64,000 bases of DNA from Amphibalanus amphitrite (taxonomy: Eukaryota > Arthropoda > Thecostraca > Balanomorpha > Balanidae). Positions 31,692 to 41,859 of the stretch are shown here, piece by piece. The position numbers were made by a program, and so were the translations under genes. A model generated the notes under the pieces. It saw nothing but the letters and a program-made list of their open reading frames with translations. It made no database searches and was not told the DNA's origin. Where the stretch lies: NCBI RefSeq assembly GCF_019059575.1, contig NW_024881626.1:310001-374000 (forward strand), written 5' to 3'. How positions within the stretch are numbered: position 1 is the stretch's first letter; the number at the start of each line of letters is the position of its first letter.

Positions 31692-34600
31692 TCAGGTCGA
31701 GTAAATCACTTGGAAGTTGATCGAACGGATGAAAGAAAAGATGTTGCCGGATAAAACCCAGGGTGACTCGTCACCCAGTAAGCGGCGGATAGTGGTACCC
31801 GGAGCGATGCGCCCGAGGTAGCGTGTCCGGTTCGGTTCAGCGAGAGGACAAGATAAAAGCACGTGAGAGACAGTGAGAGGCACGGTACACCTGCGACAGG
31901 TGGGCTGCTCTTCTCCGCGGTGGAGATGACCATGCGTGGCATACGTATGGCCGATGCGCAGCCTACATAAGACGACTTCGTTATGTCTGTTACTTTGCAT
32001 GGATGACGACCAAGGCTCGAGAGTTGGCTTGATATCTCTCAGCTTACTGCTCGCGCGCGAGTCCCACTCTGCCTGCCACTGCGAGAGCATGGAAGATCGT
32101 ACGACGGGATAGTAATCCCGGGCAGGCAGAGGAAATCGCCGAGTGTAGGGCGCTGCGGCAGCGCGTCTCGCGGCGGCGTCAGCAAGCTCGTTGCCTTGGA
32201 TTCCAACATGACTGGGAATCCAGCAAAACCGGATAGTTTTTCCGGACTGTTCCACCGAAGTTAGCCGAGTTAAAATGTCCTGAATGATCGGGTCGTCAGG
32301 ATTAAACCGTCGTAAAGCCAACAGACTGCTTAGTGAGTCTGATAAAATCAAATAGAGAAAACCGTCGGACACCTCAATAAAACACAGAGCCTTTTCGATG
32401 GCGACTAGCTCTGAGGAAAACACCGAGGCGCTGGGTGGAAGGGAAAACGAGCGGGTGTCCCGACCAGCGACAAAAGAGCAACCCGCTCCCTCGGATGTTT
32501 TTGAGCCGTCTGTGTAGACTGAAATAAAACCATCATACGAGGCTATATGCTCCAAGGCTCTGGTTTGTGCTTCATAGGACAGCAGGCTATCCTTTTTTAC
32601 TTCGGAAAGCGAGAGGTCTACCTGCGGCGGGGCGTTGCTCCAGGGTGGAGAAGGCGTTCCCCAGATACGCCGAACGCCGCGCAAGGCTATATTCGATGTA
32701 GAGAATAACCCTCTCATGCGTGCTCCGAATGGATGACTCGTCCCATTACCAGATGAAGCAATGTGACGCGAAAAGACGTACGGGTACGTCGGATGCGTCG
32801 GGAATTGACGTAGTTTAAGAGCATAACGCATCCCCAGCGTCTGACGGCGGAGAGAAAGTGGCGGCTCGTGCGCCTCAGCAAGAATGCTGCTCCTGGGCGA
32901 GGTGCGGAATGCTCCGGTGGCTATTCGGAGTGCTGCATGATGGACTGTATCCAGGACCTTCTTGCTGGATTCACTCGCTGAATCATAGACAAAGGAAGCG
33001 TAATCCAGCTTCGATCGTATAATCGATCGATAGAGAAGAAGAAGGGTCCTGCGGTCCGCACCATAACATGTGCGGGCGACACATTTTAAAACGTTCAGGG
33101 ATTTAAAACATCGTTCCCGAAGCGTTCTAAAATGTTCTCTATACGTCAAACGACTGTCAAAAAAGATTCCAAGAAACTTCGCCACCGGCCGAGTAGGAAT
33201 CACCTGTCCATGGAGCTTGATTCCCAAGGCTAAGTCGTCACAGCGGCGGCGGCAAAAGTGCATAGCGACGGTCTTCGTTGTTGAAAAACGAAGGCCGTTG
33301 TCGTCGCTCCACCTCTCCAGACGGGTTACAGCGAGCTGCAACTGTCTGGCAACGTGACGGGCGGTCGTAGCTGAAAACCAGATCGCGAAATCATCGACAA
33401 ATAGTGATTTGCCGATAGATGGTGCGAGCTTGTCGCCAATGTCATTGATCGCCACAGCGAACAGCGCCACACTGAGCACTCCGCCCTGAGGAACTCCGTT
33501 CTCCTGAATAAAACTGCTCGAAAGACGGCTGCCAACACGGACTTTGAACCGACGACCCGATAAAAAGTTCTTGATAAAGAGACCCATTCGGCCACGTATG
33601 CCGTACTTATGTACTTTGGAAAGTATTCTGTGTCGTAACACTGTATCATAGGCCGCCTCAATATCAAAGAACAGTGCTCCAAGGTGCTTCTTTTCAGTAA
33701 AACAGGTGCGTATCTCGGTGTCAAGGGCTAAGATGTGGTCCACAGGGCTGCGGTGTTTTCTAAAACCGCACTGGGCGTTTGTAAAAACACCGTGATGTTC
33801 CAGAAACCAGCTAAGACGCACATTGACCATCTTCTCCATCAGCTTTGATAGCGATGATGTGAGGGAGATGGGCCGATAATGGAGAGGGTCATGTCCCGAC
33901 TTGCCAGCCTTCAAGATAGGAATGATAATGGCTTCCCGCCAGGTCTCAGGGAAGGTGCCACTCTCCCAAAGCGAATTGAAGGTTGCTAGCAGCGCCTCGA
34001 GGGCAACTGCCGGGAGATGACGGAGCATGTCGTTGTGGACAGCATCCGGACCTTCTGAGACGCTGCGCAACGAGCTGATGGCAGACGTAAGCTCAACCAT
34101 GGTGAAAGGCTCATTGTACACGAAATTTTCAGCTGTGCTGAAGTCCACGGCGGCTGGTGCAGGTCGTGAGGACTCTCCTCGGCAGCGCTGATAGAGTGCA
34201 CGGCCTATCGTCTCTGCGACGTCTGAAGGGTGAGATATGTCCGTGTTGTTCACTCTTAAAACCGGAAGCGGAACAGAGCTGAACCGGCCTTCAATGCGCT
34301 TCATGCGTGCCCATATCTGGGTCGTAGGAGTAAAACGGTTTAAGGAACTTACGTAAGTGCGCCATGAAACAGCCTTTGCCTCTTTTAAAACGCGTCGGGC
34401 AAAAGCCCGCGCTTTCTTAAAAGCGATGAGGTTCTCAGTGGTGCCACTCCGGTCAAACTTTCTAAAAGCGCGTTTCCTGGCACGAATCGCGTCTCCGCAT
34501 TCCTTGGTCCACCACGGAACAGGAGGACGACGAGGCTGGCTCGACGTCTTGGGTATGCACCCGTTTGCGGAATCAATGAGTAGGGACGTAAACTCCTCTG

Positions 34601-35459
34601 TGGATATCACAGAGGTGTCGGCTCTGGATAGAACAGAGGCCTCTACGGCGGTCTGGAAATCGCCCCAGTCGGCCTTCCGAAGATTCCACCTAGGTGGACG
34701 GCTGCCTACTACTGGGGACTCCTGGTGCTCCAGCCACACCGGGAAATGGTCGCTCCCGAGTGGGTCGTCATGGACGAACCAGTTAAAAAGCTGAGCTAGC
34801 TGCGGGCTGGCTAAGCTCAGGTCCAGAGCCGATGTTTGACCGGAGGGTGTTGTAAAATGGGTGCGCTGTCCTGTATTTAAAATACAGAGCGCCTCATCGC
34901 GGATAAAAGATTGTAAAAGTCGACCACGAGTGCCAGTCGTGTCGCAGCCCCACGCCAGGCAATGGGCGTTAAAATCGCCGACTAGCAGGACCGGAGGTGG
35001 AAGTTCATCGACAAGTCGATGTAGCTCAACCACCGGGAGCGCTCTACCTGGTGGTAGATATAAAGAGCACACGGTCAGTTCCCGGTGGTTGAAATCAATT
35101 CTGGCGGCCACCGCCTGCAGGGGAGTCTGCAGCGGCACCTGGCGCGCAGGTACGCTATGGTGAACCGCCAGAAGCACACCTCCATGGGCAATGGTCGGGG
35201 TATCTAGGTCTCTTCTAAAAACAGAGTAGCCCTTGACGACAAAGGTGACATTTGGCGCTAGCTTGGTCTCCTGGAGACCTAAAACAAGGGGTGTGCGCCA
35301 ACGGATAAGAGACTGTAGGTCCTGGTAGTTGGCCCGGAGGCCTCTACAGTTCCACTGTAGAATAAAAGGCGTGGTTAAAAAGGCGCAAAAAGGGCGCGTA
35401 TAACATGAGGCAAAGGCGCACGCAGATACCTGACTGGCCACAAAAAAGGTAAAAAACAC
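31692..35459 (-). CDS. I-clade LINE ORF2: endonuclease, reverse transcriptase, RNase H
   Basis: The polyprotein has 1255 codons. The endonuclease (about 30-250) shows LQWNCRGLRANYQD, LGLQETKL, LLVGDFNAHCLAWG and LGSDHFPVWL. The reverse transcriptase (about 490-760) shows YRPISLTSSLSKLMEKMV, FFDIEAAYDTVL, ENGVPQGGVLSVALFAVAIN and the catalytic LFVDDFAIWF. The RNase H (about 985-1110) keeps all four acidic residues: YTDGSK, SSELVAIEKAL, LILSDSLSSL and GNELADAAAR. A terminal CRRC...H...C knuckle follows. The enzyme nicks target DNA and copies its RNA there. No ATG precedes the endonuclease in this frame; the listed 5' limit is a GTG, so the real start is uncertain and reinitiation after ORF1, 81 bp upstream, is likely. 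Confidence 0.93.
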   Translation of the reverse strand: MFFTFFVASQVSACAFASCYTRPFCAFLTTPFILQWNCRGLRANYQDLQSLIRWRTPLVLGLQETKLAPNVTFVVKGYSVFRRDLDTPTIAHGGVLLAVHHSVPARQVPLQTPLQAVAARIDFNHRELTVCSLYLPPGRALPVVELHRLVDELPPPVLLVGDFNAHCLAWGCDTTGTRGRLLQSFIRDEALCILNTGQRTHFTTPSGQTSALDLSLASPQLAQLFNWFVHDDPLGSDHFPVWLEHQESPVVGSRPPRWNLRKADWGDFQTAVEASVLSRADTSVISTEEFTSLLIDSANGCIPKTSSQPRRPPVPWWTKECGDAIRARKRAFRKFDRSGTTENLIAFKKARAFARRVLKEAKAVSWRTYVSSLNRFTPTTQIWARMKRIEGRFSSVPLPVLRVNNTDISHPSDVAETIGRALYQRCRGESSRPAPAAVDFSTAENFVYNEPFTMVELTSAISSLRSVSEGPDAVHNDMLRHLPAVALEALLATFNSLWESGTFPETWREAIIIPILKAGKSGHDPLHYRPISLTSSLSKLMEKMVNVRLSWFLEHHGVFTNAQCGFRKHRSPVDHILALDTEIRTCFTEKKHLGALFFDIEAAYDTVLRHRILSKVHKYGIRGRMGLFIKNFLSGRRFKVRVGSRLSSSFIQENGVPQGGVLSVALFAVAINDIGDKLAPSIGKSLFVDDFAIWFSATTARHVARQLQLAVTRLERWSDDNGLRFSTTKTVAMHFCRRRCDDLALGIKLHGQVIPTRPVAKFLGIFFDSRLTYREHFRTLRERCFKSLNVLKCVARTCYGADRRTLLLLYRSIIRSKLDYASFVYDSASESSKKVLDTVHHAALRIATGAFRTSPRSSILAEAHEPPLSLRRQTLGMRYALKLRQFPTHPTYPYVFSRHIASSGNGTSHPFGARMRGLFSTSNIALRGVRRIWGTPSPPWSNAPPQVDLSLSEVKKDSLLSYEAQTRALEHIASYDGFISVYTDGSKTSEGAGCSFVAGRDTRSFSLPPSASVFSSELVAIEKALCFIEVSDGFLYLILSDSLSSLLALRRFNPDDPIIQDILTRLTSVEQSGKTIRFCWIPSHVGIQGNELADAAARRAAAAPYTRRFPLPARDYYPVVRSSMLSQWQAEWDSRASSKLRDIKPTLEPWSSSMQSNRHNEVVLCRLRIGHTYATHGHLHRGEEQPTCRRCTVPLTVSHVLLSCPLAEPNRTRYLGRIAPGTTIRRLLGDESPWVLSGNIFSFIRSINFQVIYST

Positions 35460-35540
35460 CGAGAGAAACGCACCTGGTAAAAAAGCGCAATAGCGCGAAA
35501 AAGATAAAAGGATAAAAGAGGAAATGACTAGAGTAAATGA

Positions 35541-37259
35541 CTAGACTAAGTCCTCTTTTTCCGAAGAGGCGCTCCCCCCGTAGCGGATACGGGGGTGCCC
35601 CGAGCCCTCTCGGTGGAGTCTGCCTTCTGCGGAGGCAGATCGGGCGTGACTCAAGCCCTGCTGGGGCTTTTTCGCCCGAGGAGCGTCACCCTCCGAGGGC
35701 GACCAGCTCGGGGGCGTCTGCCGTTTGGCAAGGCGCCCCGGAGCCGCAGGGGGCTGAGGTTGCCCCGACGGGGATGTCGGGGCGGCGGCCTGTGTCCTTG
35801 ACACAGGTGTGTCTGGCAGCGACGGCGGAGGCCGCCGCTGCTGCGAGAGCGAGGGAGGGGGCGGGGGACCCATGATGGGCCGAGTCCCCGCCTGAGGGGT
35901 CTCCGGGGTGTCAGCGGCGACCGCCGCATTGGCACTCCCGGAGGCGGAGGCGGCAACAGAGGCCTCCTTAGCCTCGATGGCCTTTTGAACGAGGCGAGCC
36001 CTCCTCGCCTCTCGTGCCCTCCTCTCCTCCTCTCCCCGCCGCAGAGCCTCCTGCACCGCCGTGGGCGGTCGGGGGCGGGGCGGGGTGGATGGCGCCTTAC
36101 CCTGCGCCGGGGGGCGCCGACCACCCTGTCGGCGCTGGACGACGGTCCAATCGTCTCCTTCACCGCTCGCAGCTGGAGCGGGACTGGGTGGACCCCACAC
36201 TGACTCTTGAACAGTCCGCTCTGTGTCACTCGGCGGCGCACCAGGCGCCGAAGAGTCCGCGGAGTCACCAGTAGCTACGACAGTGAGGCCAAATCTTTTG
36301 AGAAGCTGCACGAGCTGTGCCACGCTCATCTGGGAGGCATCGGTAGCGTTTGTCACTTTCACCTTCTGGGCATACGAGGTCTTCGGGTGATTTTGGTTAT
36401 ATACCTCCCGGGCCTCTTTGAATGACAGATTCCTGGTAGCCTTGATGGTGTTAATCTCCTTCTCCTTGACGTATGTAGGGCAGGACCTGTCATACGCGGA
36501 GTGCGGTTTCTGCCCCTCTCCGCAGTTGACGCATCGAGGGGTCTCCGAGTCGCACGTATCGTCAGTGTGGTCCTGAGAAGCGCACTTGGAGCATGTGGGT
36601 CTACCCCGGCAGTTGTCCTTCGTGTGGCCGAACCTCTGGCACCGATAGCAGCGCATGGGTGCCGGGACGTATGGGCGCACGCGGACCTTGATGTACCCCA
36701 CACGGACCTCGTTCGGCATGTCGGTGGTGTCAAATGTCAGAATGATGTTATTTGTCGGGACCGTGCCTCTTCGCGTGAGGATGCGGCGGGCGGCCGTCAC
36801 GCCGTACTCCGAGAGCCCGTCCGCTATGTCCTCGTCACTCACGTTCCTCAAGTCGAAGCAGTTTATAACTCCTCGAGAGGAGTTCTTGGAGCGGTGTGGC
36901 TCCACCGTCAGCGGCAAAGAAACGAACTTCCGACCGGAGGCACGTCCTTCCGAGTACACGAATCGAGTGGCAGTTAAGGCATTCGTCGCCTCTTCGCTCT
37001 TCTGGAACTCCACCTCAAGTGCTCCGTCCCGCATGCGGTCGCAGCGGACGATGCTGCCAAACCGGTCACAACCGTCCTTTCGCTGGAAGGGCGACAAGGA
37101 GCTCAGCTCCCTGTCTGCGCTCCGGAAGATGAGGATTCTGGGATTTTTCGGTCTTGGAACGTGCAACGTTCGCCCGTCGGCCGAGGCCGGCGGGCGAGAA
37201 TCGGCCGAAGCCGAGGGATTGGTGAGAGAGGGGGAGGCGGGGTTGGTCAAGGTATCCAT
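35541..37259 (-). CDS. I-clade LINE ORF1, gag-like with three CCHC knuckles
   Basis: The ORF has 572 codons from the ATG at 37259; the frame is open further up, but without ATG. After a proline/serine-rich N-terminus comes an RRM-like part with RILIFRSADRELSSLSPFQ and VINCFDLRNVSDEDIADGL. Three zinc knuckles follow near residues 205-265: CYRCQRFGHTKDNC, CSKCASQDHTDDTC and CVNCGEGQKPHSAYDRSC. The C-terminal 250 residues are proline- and arginine-rich and probably disordered. The protein binds element RNA and forms particles with ORF2. Long frames on the opposite strand are shadows of this GC-rich sequence. Confidence 0.92.
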   Translation of the reverse strand: MDTLTNPASPSLTNPSASADSRPPASADGRTLHVPRPKNPRILIFRSADRELSSLSPFQRKDGCDRFGSIVRCDRMRDGALEVEFQKSEEATNALTATRFVYSEGRASGRKFVSLPLTVEPHRSKNSSRGVINCFDLRNVSDEDIADGLSEYGVTAARRILTRRGTVPTNNIILTFDTTDMPNEVRVGYIKVRVRPYVPAPMRCYRCQRFGHTKDNCRGRPTCSKCASQDHTDDTCDSETPRCVNCGEGQKPHSAYDRSCPTYVKEKEINTIKATRNLSFKEAREVYNQNHPKTSYAQKVKVTNATDASQMSVAQLVQLLKRFGLTVVATGDSADSSAPGAPPSDTERTVQESVWGPPSPAPAASGEGDDWTVVQRRQGGRRPPAQGKAPSTPPRPRPPTAVQEALRRGEEERRAREARRARLVQKAIEAKEASVAASASGSANAAVAADTPETPQAGTRPIMGPPPPPSLSQQRRPPPSLPDTPVSRTQAAAPTSPSGQPQPPAAPGRLAKRQTPPSWSPSEGDAPRAKKPQQGLSHARSASAEGRLHREGSGHPRIRYGGSASSEKEDLV

Positions 37260-37959
37260 GCGAGTCTGTTGGTCTCCGCCAGCTCGGCCGCCGACGCTCC
37301 GCAACGGCGCCGCTACAAGGCCTAGGACGGCCGAGCTGACTGTACGGGACTTGGCGGCACCTTCCGCGGGGGAGAGAGAGACTCACCACCCCCCACGGTC
37401 GGATACCGCCTCCTCCCTTGACGCCTAGCCGAGTCACCGCCAGGGGCAGCGACAGATCAGTCCCACCGACGGAGGACGAGCACAAGTGCCCGAACCCCGC
37501 CGGCGACACCTCTCAGACACCACCCCCGGCGGCGTCACGACTGGGAATGGCTCCTCAAGTGCGGCGCCCCACTGAGTGTCCCGCCCTTACAGAACTCAGG
37601 GCCAAAGAGGCGTGTTGCCCAGCCACCGCAACTGGCTCCGCACGGTGGGGGGCTCAACCTCCAGGATCCCGTTGTCCTGGGGTACGGGTCGGCTCGCCTA
37701 GCCTAGTAAAACCGGCTGGTACCCGAGGGGACGCCACTCCCCTTACACTAGCCCAACTCGGCTGTGTTCCTGCGGGTGCAAAAACAACGAAAAAAGAGGG
37801 AAAGGAATCAGAAAGCTGTGATCGAACGAAACGCGGACATCCGGTGAGAAGCAAAGCAAAAGCAAACAAAGACCGCTCAAGAGAAACAAAACCACGGAAA
37901 CCAAGAAAAGTCGGGCCGTACCATCTGTCCATCCAGTGATCAAAAGCAAATCGTAAGCA

Positions 37960-38263
37960 AGCATGGGTCAAGCTGGGGCCGAGGGGGCGCTACTCCCCTT
38001 GATGGCCGAGGGCAGGGCCGCCGCGGGGCGAGGGCCCAAGGAGCCCAGTCCAGCAGCGACCCAGGCCACTGCCAACCCCCTGCGGGGCCAATCCTGCAGA
38101 CAATCCATCCAGTAAGCAAGGCAAGTCCAGGTCAAACGCGCGTCAAGCTGGGGCCGAGGGGGCGCTACTCCCCTTACTGGCCGAAGTCACAGCCGCCGCA
38201 CAGCCGGAGCCAGATGACCCCGGCTAAGCAACAGCTCCGACCACGGTCAGCCCCCTGCGGGGG
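37960..38263 (-). promoter_or_regulatory. 5' region of the I element with two tandem monomers
   Basis: Two units of about 174 bp each contain GTCAAGCTGGGGCCGAGGGG and GCGCTACTCCCCTT and end in CCCCCTGCGGGG (plus-strand reading). Tandem 5' monomers carrying an internal promoter are known from several LINE families. That this region drives transcription is inference from position and repetition. Confidence 0.6.
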
Positions 38264-39081
38264 AAAATATTATATCATGCGTCGGTCACGTGACACATGT
38301 TTTATGGTCCATTTAGGCCATATATTTCGAATTTGATGTCGTCTGTGTCATTCGAGGTCATTTTGAGTCGAATTTAGCTTAGGTCAGGTCACTTTCAGGT
38401 CAAAAAAGGTCAAATTTTGAAGTTAAAATTTTTCAACAAAAAAGGTGTCTCTTGGATGCAGTTTGAGCTCAGGAACACGATGGTGCCATTTATATTGGTG
38501 TACGATGTCAAATACGTACTGAAAAATTGATTTGAAAAATTAATAATTGTGAATTTTTTGCAAAAATGCGTATAACTTGGCCATTTTTGAAAATATTTAG
38601 CTAAAACTTGCTAGAGTTAGTCATTATCATGCGTTCTGTCACATATATTCCGGTTTTTTCGAAAAGTCAAAAACTTTTTGAAAAAAATATAAAAATATAA
38701 ATTTTGAATATTATTATATACAATTTTCGAAATTTTCAAAATTTTGAAAATCCGAGATAGCAATTTGATAGCGCAGTCAATTCCGAGTCCTTTCATGCAA
38801 AGAAAGTGGATCTAGCTTAAAAACTCAGCTCTTGGGAGCGATTGCCGTGGTTCAATGTTTTGCGTCGAAATCGGACGAACATGACGTCACTCTGACGTCA
38901 TTTCCGGCCGACCTATGGTAGCTACGAAGTTCAAATTTTGGCACAAGGTGTCAAATTGATGCAGCCGAAGGTACTGAAAGTTTGGCGTCGATCTGTCAAG
39001 CGGTTTGGAAGTTATTGCAGAAAAACGGGAGGGGGGGGGGGCTATAAATAGCCCCCCCCCCCCCAGTGGGGCGCGGGTTAA

Positions 39082-39175
39082 GGATGGTCTTCCGCGTGAA
39101 GGTGGCGTCTTAGGCACGACGAAAAATCGGCGCCACCTGGTAGAGGTCGATGTGACATCCCGGGTTCGCCATCTG
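39082..39175 (-). pseudogene. pogo/Tigger-type transposase, part upstream of the TTAA insertion
   Basis: The minus strand reads LYQVAPIFRRA, a stop, then DATFTRKTI, which joins LKGFEAAGISPLY at 31079 once the TTAA element is removed. It resembles the segment just before the GF..(S/T)GI block in pogo-type transposases. The in-frame stop shows decay before or after the insertion. Confidence 0.5.
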
Positions 39176-39733
39176 CCGCCGGGTGCCGAAAGCCAATCAG
39201 CGGACACCTTGGTTAGGTCGTCCCTTGTATTTAGACTGCGCCGCATTACCATCCTCAGCGGCAGAACTTAGTCAGCGCAGCGCGTCTCTCGCAGACTAGG
39301 CAAAAAATCAACTGAGTCGCTGGGCGGCCAATTCGCCCCGTATGGGGCGGCCAATTTACCCCATTATGACATTTTTAGGAAAAGGGGTCCGAAGACAAGC
39401 AAAAATTGTTACTTAAACTTGCAAAAGGGTCAGACAGCTCCCTGAATCACCGGATTGTTCTACCAATAGAGTTAAAATTTTGATGTCACCCAAATAAGGG
39501 ACACCATGCAACTTTTCGCAAAGAAGAAAAAGTTATGTTTTTTAGCTAAAATTCAAATATCGTTGGCTTTACAAAAAACTGGGCGTCGCTGAGTTTCCTT
39601 AGTTTCTTTCCAAAGTAGTTTTTATGACGGCGGATGGTGCCATATTCAAAAATAATCGCTCGGGACCGTCAAAACGCGTAGACATGAGGCGGCCAAAGTG
39701 ACCCGGGCGGCCAAATGACCCCGCTCTCCCCTA

Positions 39734-40020
39734 TACGGTGGTGAACCGGCAGTGTCGAGCGGCCATCAGACGTGACCACGCGGCATACTATGCTGACCAG
39801 CTGCGTGAGGCAGGACCGGCGAGGATGTGGACAGTGCTGCGGCCGGTGATCGGGGCGGGGAAGAGTGCCACTGCTGCTGCGCCAGCGTGCACGCCGGAAG
39901 CGCTCAACGCGTATTATGTGAGCGTGGGCCCCACCACCGCAGCCAGCGTCCCTGCCCCGCTGCTGCGGACCCCGGTACCTGTCAGAATCCCTCGCGTACT
40001 CACATGTTCCTTACAACTTC
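39734..40020 (+). pseudogene. CR1/L2-type LINE fragment, right part of the split copy
   Basis: It continues from 27347 as TVVNRQCRAAIRRDHAAYYA, then MWTVLRPVIGAGKS, EALNAYYVSVGPTTAASVP and VRIPRVLTCS. It aligns residue by residue with residues of the element at 22208-24508. It stops abruptly at about 40015, where unrelated sequence and then a satellite begin, so the reverse transcriptase proper is missing. Confidence 0.85.
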
Positions 40021-40079
40021 AGTGGGTAGGGTACGTTGCGCTGTATAATATTTTTCAAAAGATGAAAAGATCGATGCTT

Positions 40080-40578
40080 CGACTTTTATCCTTTTGACTT
40101 TTTATTTCAGACTTTGACTTCGACTTTTCTATTTTATACTTTTTTCATTTTTTGACCTTTTGTCTTTTGACTTTTACCCGTTTTGACTTTTTGGTCTTTT
40201 GACTTTTACTCGTTTTGACTTTTTGTCTTTTGACTTTTTCCGTTTTGACTTTTATCCTTTTGACTTTTTGCATTTTTGACTTTTTGTCTTTTGACTTTTT
40301 GCTTTTGACTTTTTGTCTTTTGACTTTTTTCCGTTTTGACTTTTATCCTTTTGACTTCTTCATTTTTGACTTTTTGCATTTTTGACTTTTTGTCATTTGA
40401 CTTTTTGCGTTTTTGACTTTTGCACATTTTGACTTTTTGCTTTTGACTTTTTGTCTTTTGACTTTTATCCGTTTTGACTTTTATCTTTTTGACTTTTATC
40501 CCGTTTGACTTTTTGCATTTGACTTTTTGTCTTTTGACTATTTGTCTTTTGACTTTATTCCTTTTGACTTTTTGTCCG
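40080..40578. repeat. TTTTGAC-type satellite (complement of the GTCAAAA array)
   Basis: Five hundred bases of CTTTTTGACTTTT(A/T)(T/G)CC-type units with variable period lie here. It is the reverse complement of the array at 25384-25845 and again sits directly beside the 20-bp satellite. Confidence 0.9.
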
Positions 40579-40581
40579 GTT

Positions 40582-41830
40582 ACCCTGCTAGGCCGCCGGT
40601 GTCCCTGGGCCCTGACAGGACTGTGGTGCCACTGACAAGCCTGAAGTGTCCCCGACAGGCACGTGGTGCCCCTGACGGGCCCAAGGTGCCCCTGCGAGGC
40701 CGATGATGCCCCTTCTAGGCCGGTAGTGCCCCTGGCAGGCCTGTGATACCCCTGCTAGGCCGCCGGTGTCCCTGGGCCCTGACAGGACTGTGGTGCCACT
40801 GACAAGCCTGAAGTGTCCCCGACAGGCACGTGGTGCCCCTGACGGGCCCAAGTTGCCCCTGCGAGGCCAGTGGTGCTCCTGGCAGGCCTGTGGTCCCCTG
40901 ACGGGCCCAAGGTGCCCCTGCGAGGCCAGTGGTGCCCCTGACAGGCCTGTGGTGCCCCTGGCAGGCCTGTGGTGCCCCTGACGGGCCCAAGGTGCCCCTG
41001 CGAGGCCAGTGGTGCCCCTGACAGGCCTGTGGTGCCCCTGCTAGGTCTTTGGTGCACCTGACATGCCTGTGGTGCTCCTGGAAGGACTGTGGTGCCCCTG
41101 GGCTCTGACAGGACTGTAGTGCCACTGACAAGCCTCAAGTGTCCCCGACAGGCACGTTGTGCCCCTGACGGGCCCAAGGTGCCCCTGCGAGGCCGGTGGT
41201 GCCCCTGACAGGCCTGTGGTGCCCCTGGCAGGCCTGTGGTGCCCCTGACGGGCCCAAGGTGCCCCTGCGAGGCCAGTGGTGCCCCTGACAGGCCTGTGGT
41301 GCCCCTGACAGGCCTGTGGTGCCCCTGCTAGGTCTTTGGTGCCCCTGACGGGCCCAAGGTGCCCCTGCGAGGCCAGTGATGCCCCTGACAGGCCTGTGGT
41401 GCCCCTGCTAGGTCTTTGGTGCCCCTGACAGGCCTGTGGTGCCCCGGGAAGGACTGTGGTGCCTCTGGGCTCTGATAGGACTGTAGTGCCACTGACAAGC
41501 CTGAAGTGTCCCCGACAGGCACGTGGTGCCCCTGACGGGCCCAAGGTGCCCCTGCGAGGCCGGTGGTGCCCCTGACAGGCCTGTGGTGCCCCTGGCAGGC
41601 CTGTGGTGCCCCTGCTAGGTCTTTGGTGCCCCTGGCAGGCCTGTGGTGCTCCTGGCAGGACTGTGGTGCCCCTGGGCCCTGACAAGCCTGAGGTGCCCCT
41701 GACGGGCCCGTGGTGCCCTTGCTAGGCCTGTGGTGCCCCTGACAGGCCTGTGGTGCCCCTGGCGGGCCTGTGGTGCCCTTGGTGGGCCTGTGGTGCCCCT
41801 GCCGTGATGGTGCCCCCGGGAGGCCCAAGG
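40582..41830. repeat. 20-bp GGTGCCCCTGACAGGCCTGT satellite, long array
   Basis: Roughly sixty units of 20 bp lie here, with higher-order repetition: blocks of about 150-300 bp recur, such as the run from TGGGCCCTGACAGGACTGTG to GCGAGGCC. Because 20 bp is not a multiple of three and the units lack stops, every frame stays open for long stretches. Frames of 130-210 codons here are repeat artefacts. Confidence 0.92.
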
Positions 41831-41859
41831 GGGGGGGGCATGGCCCCCATGCCCCCCCC

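Larger units (their letters stand above)
31469..38263 (-). mobile_element. Full-length I-clade LINE with both ORFs open and 12-bp target duplication
   Basis: This is a complete non-LTR retrotransposon, 6795 bp on the minus strand. Order: 5' region with two tandem monomers (about 37960-38263), ORF1 (37259-35541), ORF2 (35459-31692) and a short 3' region ending CCCCAATCAACAAACA at 31469. The direct repeat AAAATATTATAT at 31457-31468 and 38264-38275 is exact. The 5' end is present, both frames are uninterrupted and the target duplication is perfect, so this is a recent, possibly competent insertion. Relatives of it are the RNase H relic at 17172-17745 and the 3' fragment at 60455-61473. Confidence 0.92.
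31084..39077. mobile_element. TTAA-flanked inverted-repeat element, copy 1, split by the I element
   Basis: TTAA at 31080-31083 and 39078-39081 flanks inverted ends CCCGCGCCCCACTGGGG. The ends carry long G or C runs next to a CTAT(T/A)(C/A)ATAGCCCCCC dyad. Without the I element it is about 1.2 kb and non-coding. Removing it and one TTAA rejoins the pogo-like transposase frame (...RKTI-LKGF...). A second copy is at 51699-53237. It is probably a piggyBac-type MITE. Confidence 0.8.
27348..39731. mobile_element. pogo/Tc1-mariner-like transposon with TA target duplication, heavily invaded
   Basis: The terminal inverted repeats start GGGGAGAGCGGGG at both ends and continue as an imperfect match through GATTTGGCCGCC (left) and its counterpart at 39706-39731. 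TA flanks it at 27346-27347 and 39732-39733. Deleting the element and one TA rejoins a LINE reading frame exactly, which proves the boundaries. Inside are a decayed pogo-type transposase on the minus strand, two TTAA elements and, within one of those, a complete I-clade LINE. Without these the element would be roughly 1.9 kb. Confidence 0.85.

Noticed and set aside
35537-37428. Plus-strand frames of up to 257 codons opposite the I-element ORF1
   Set aside because: Antisense shadows of a GC-rich coding sequence with no recognisable domain.
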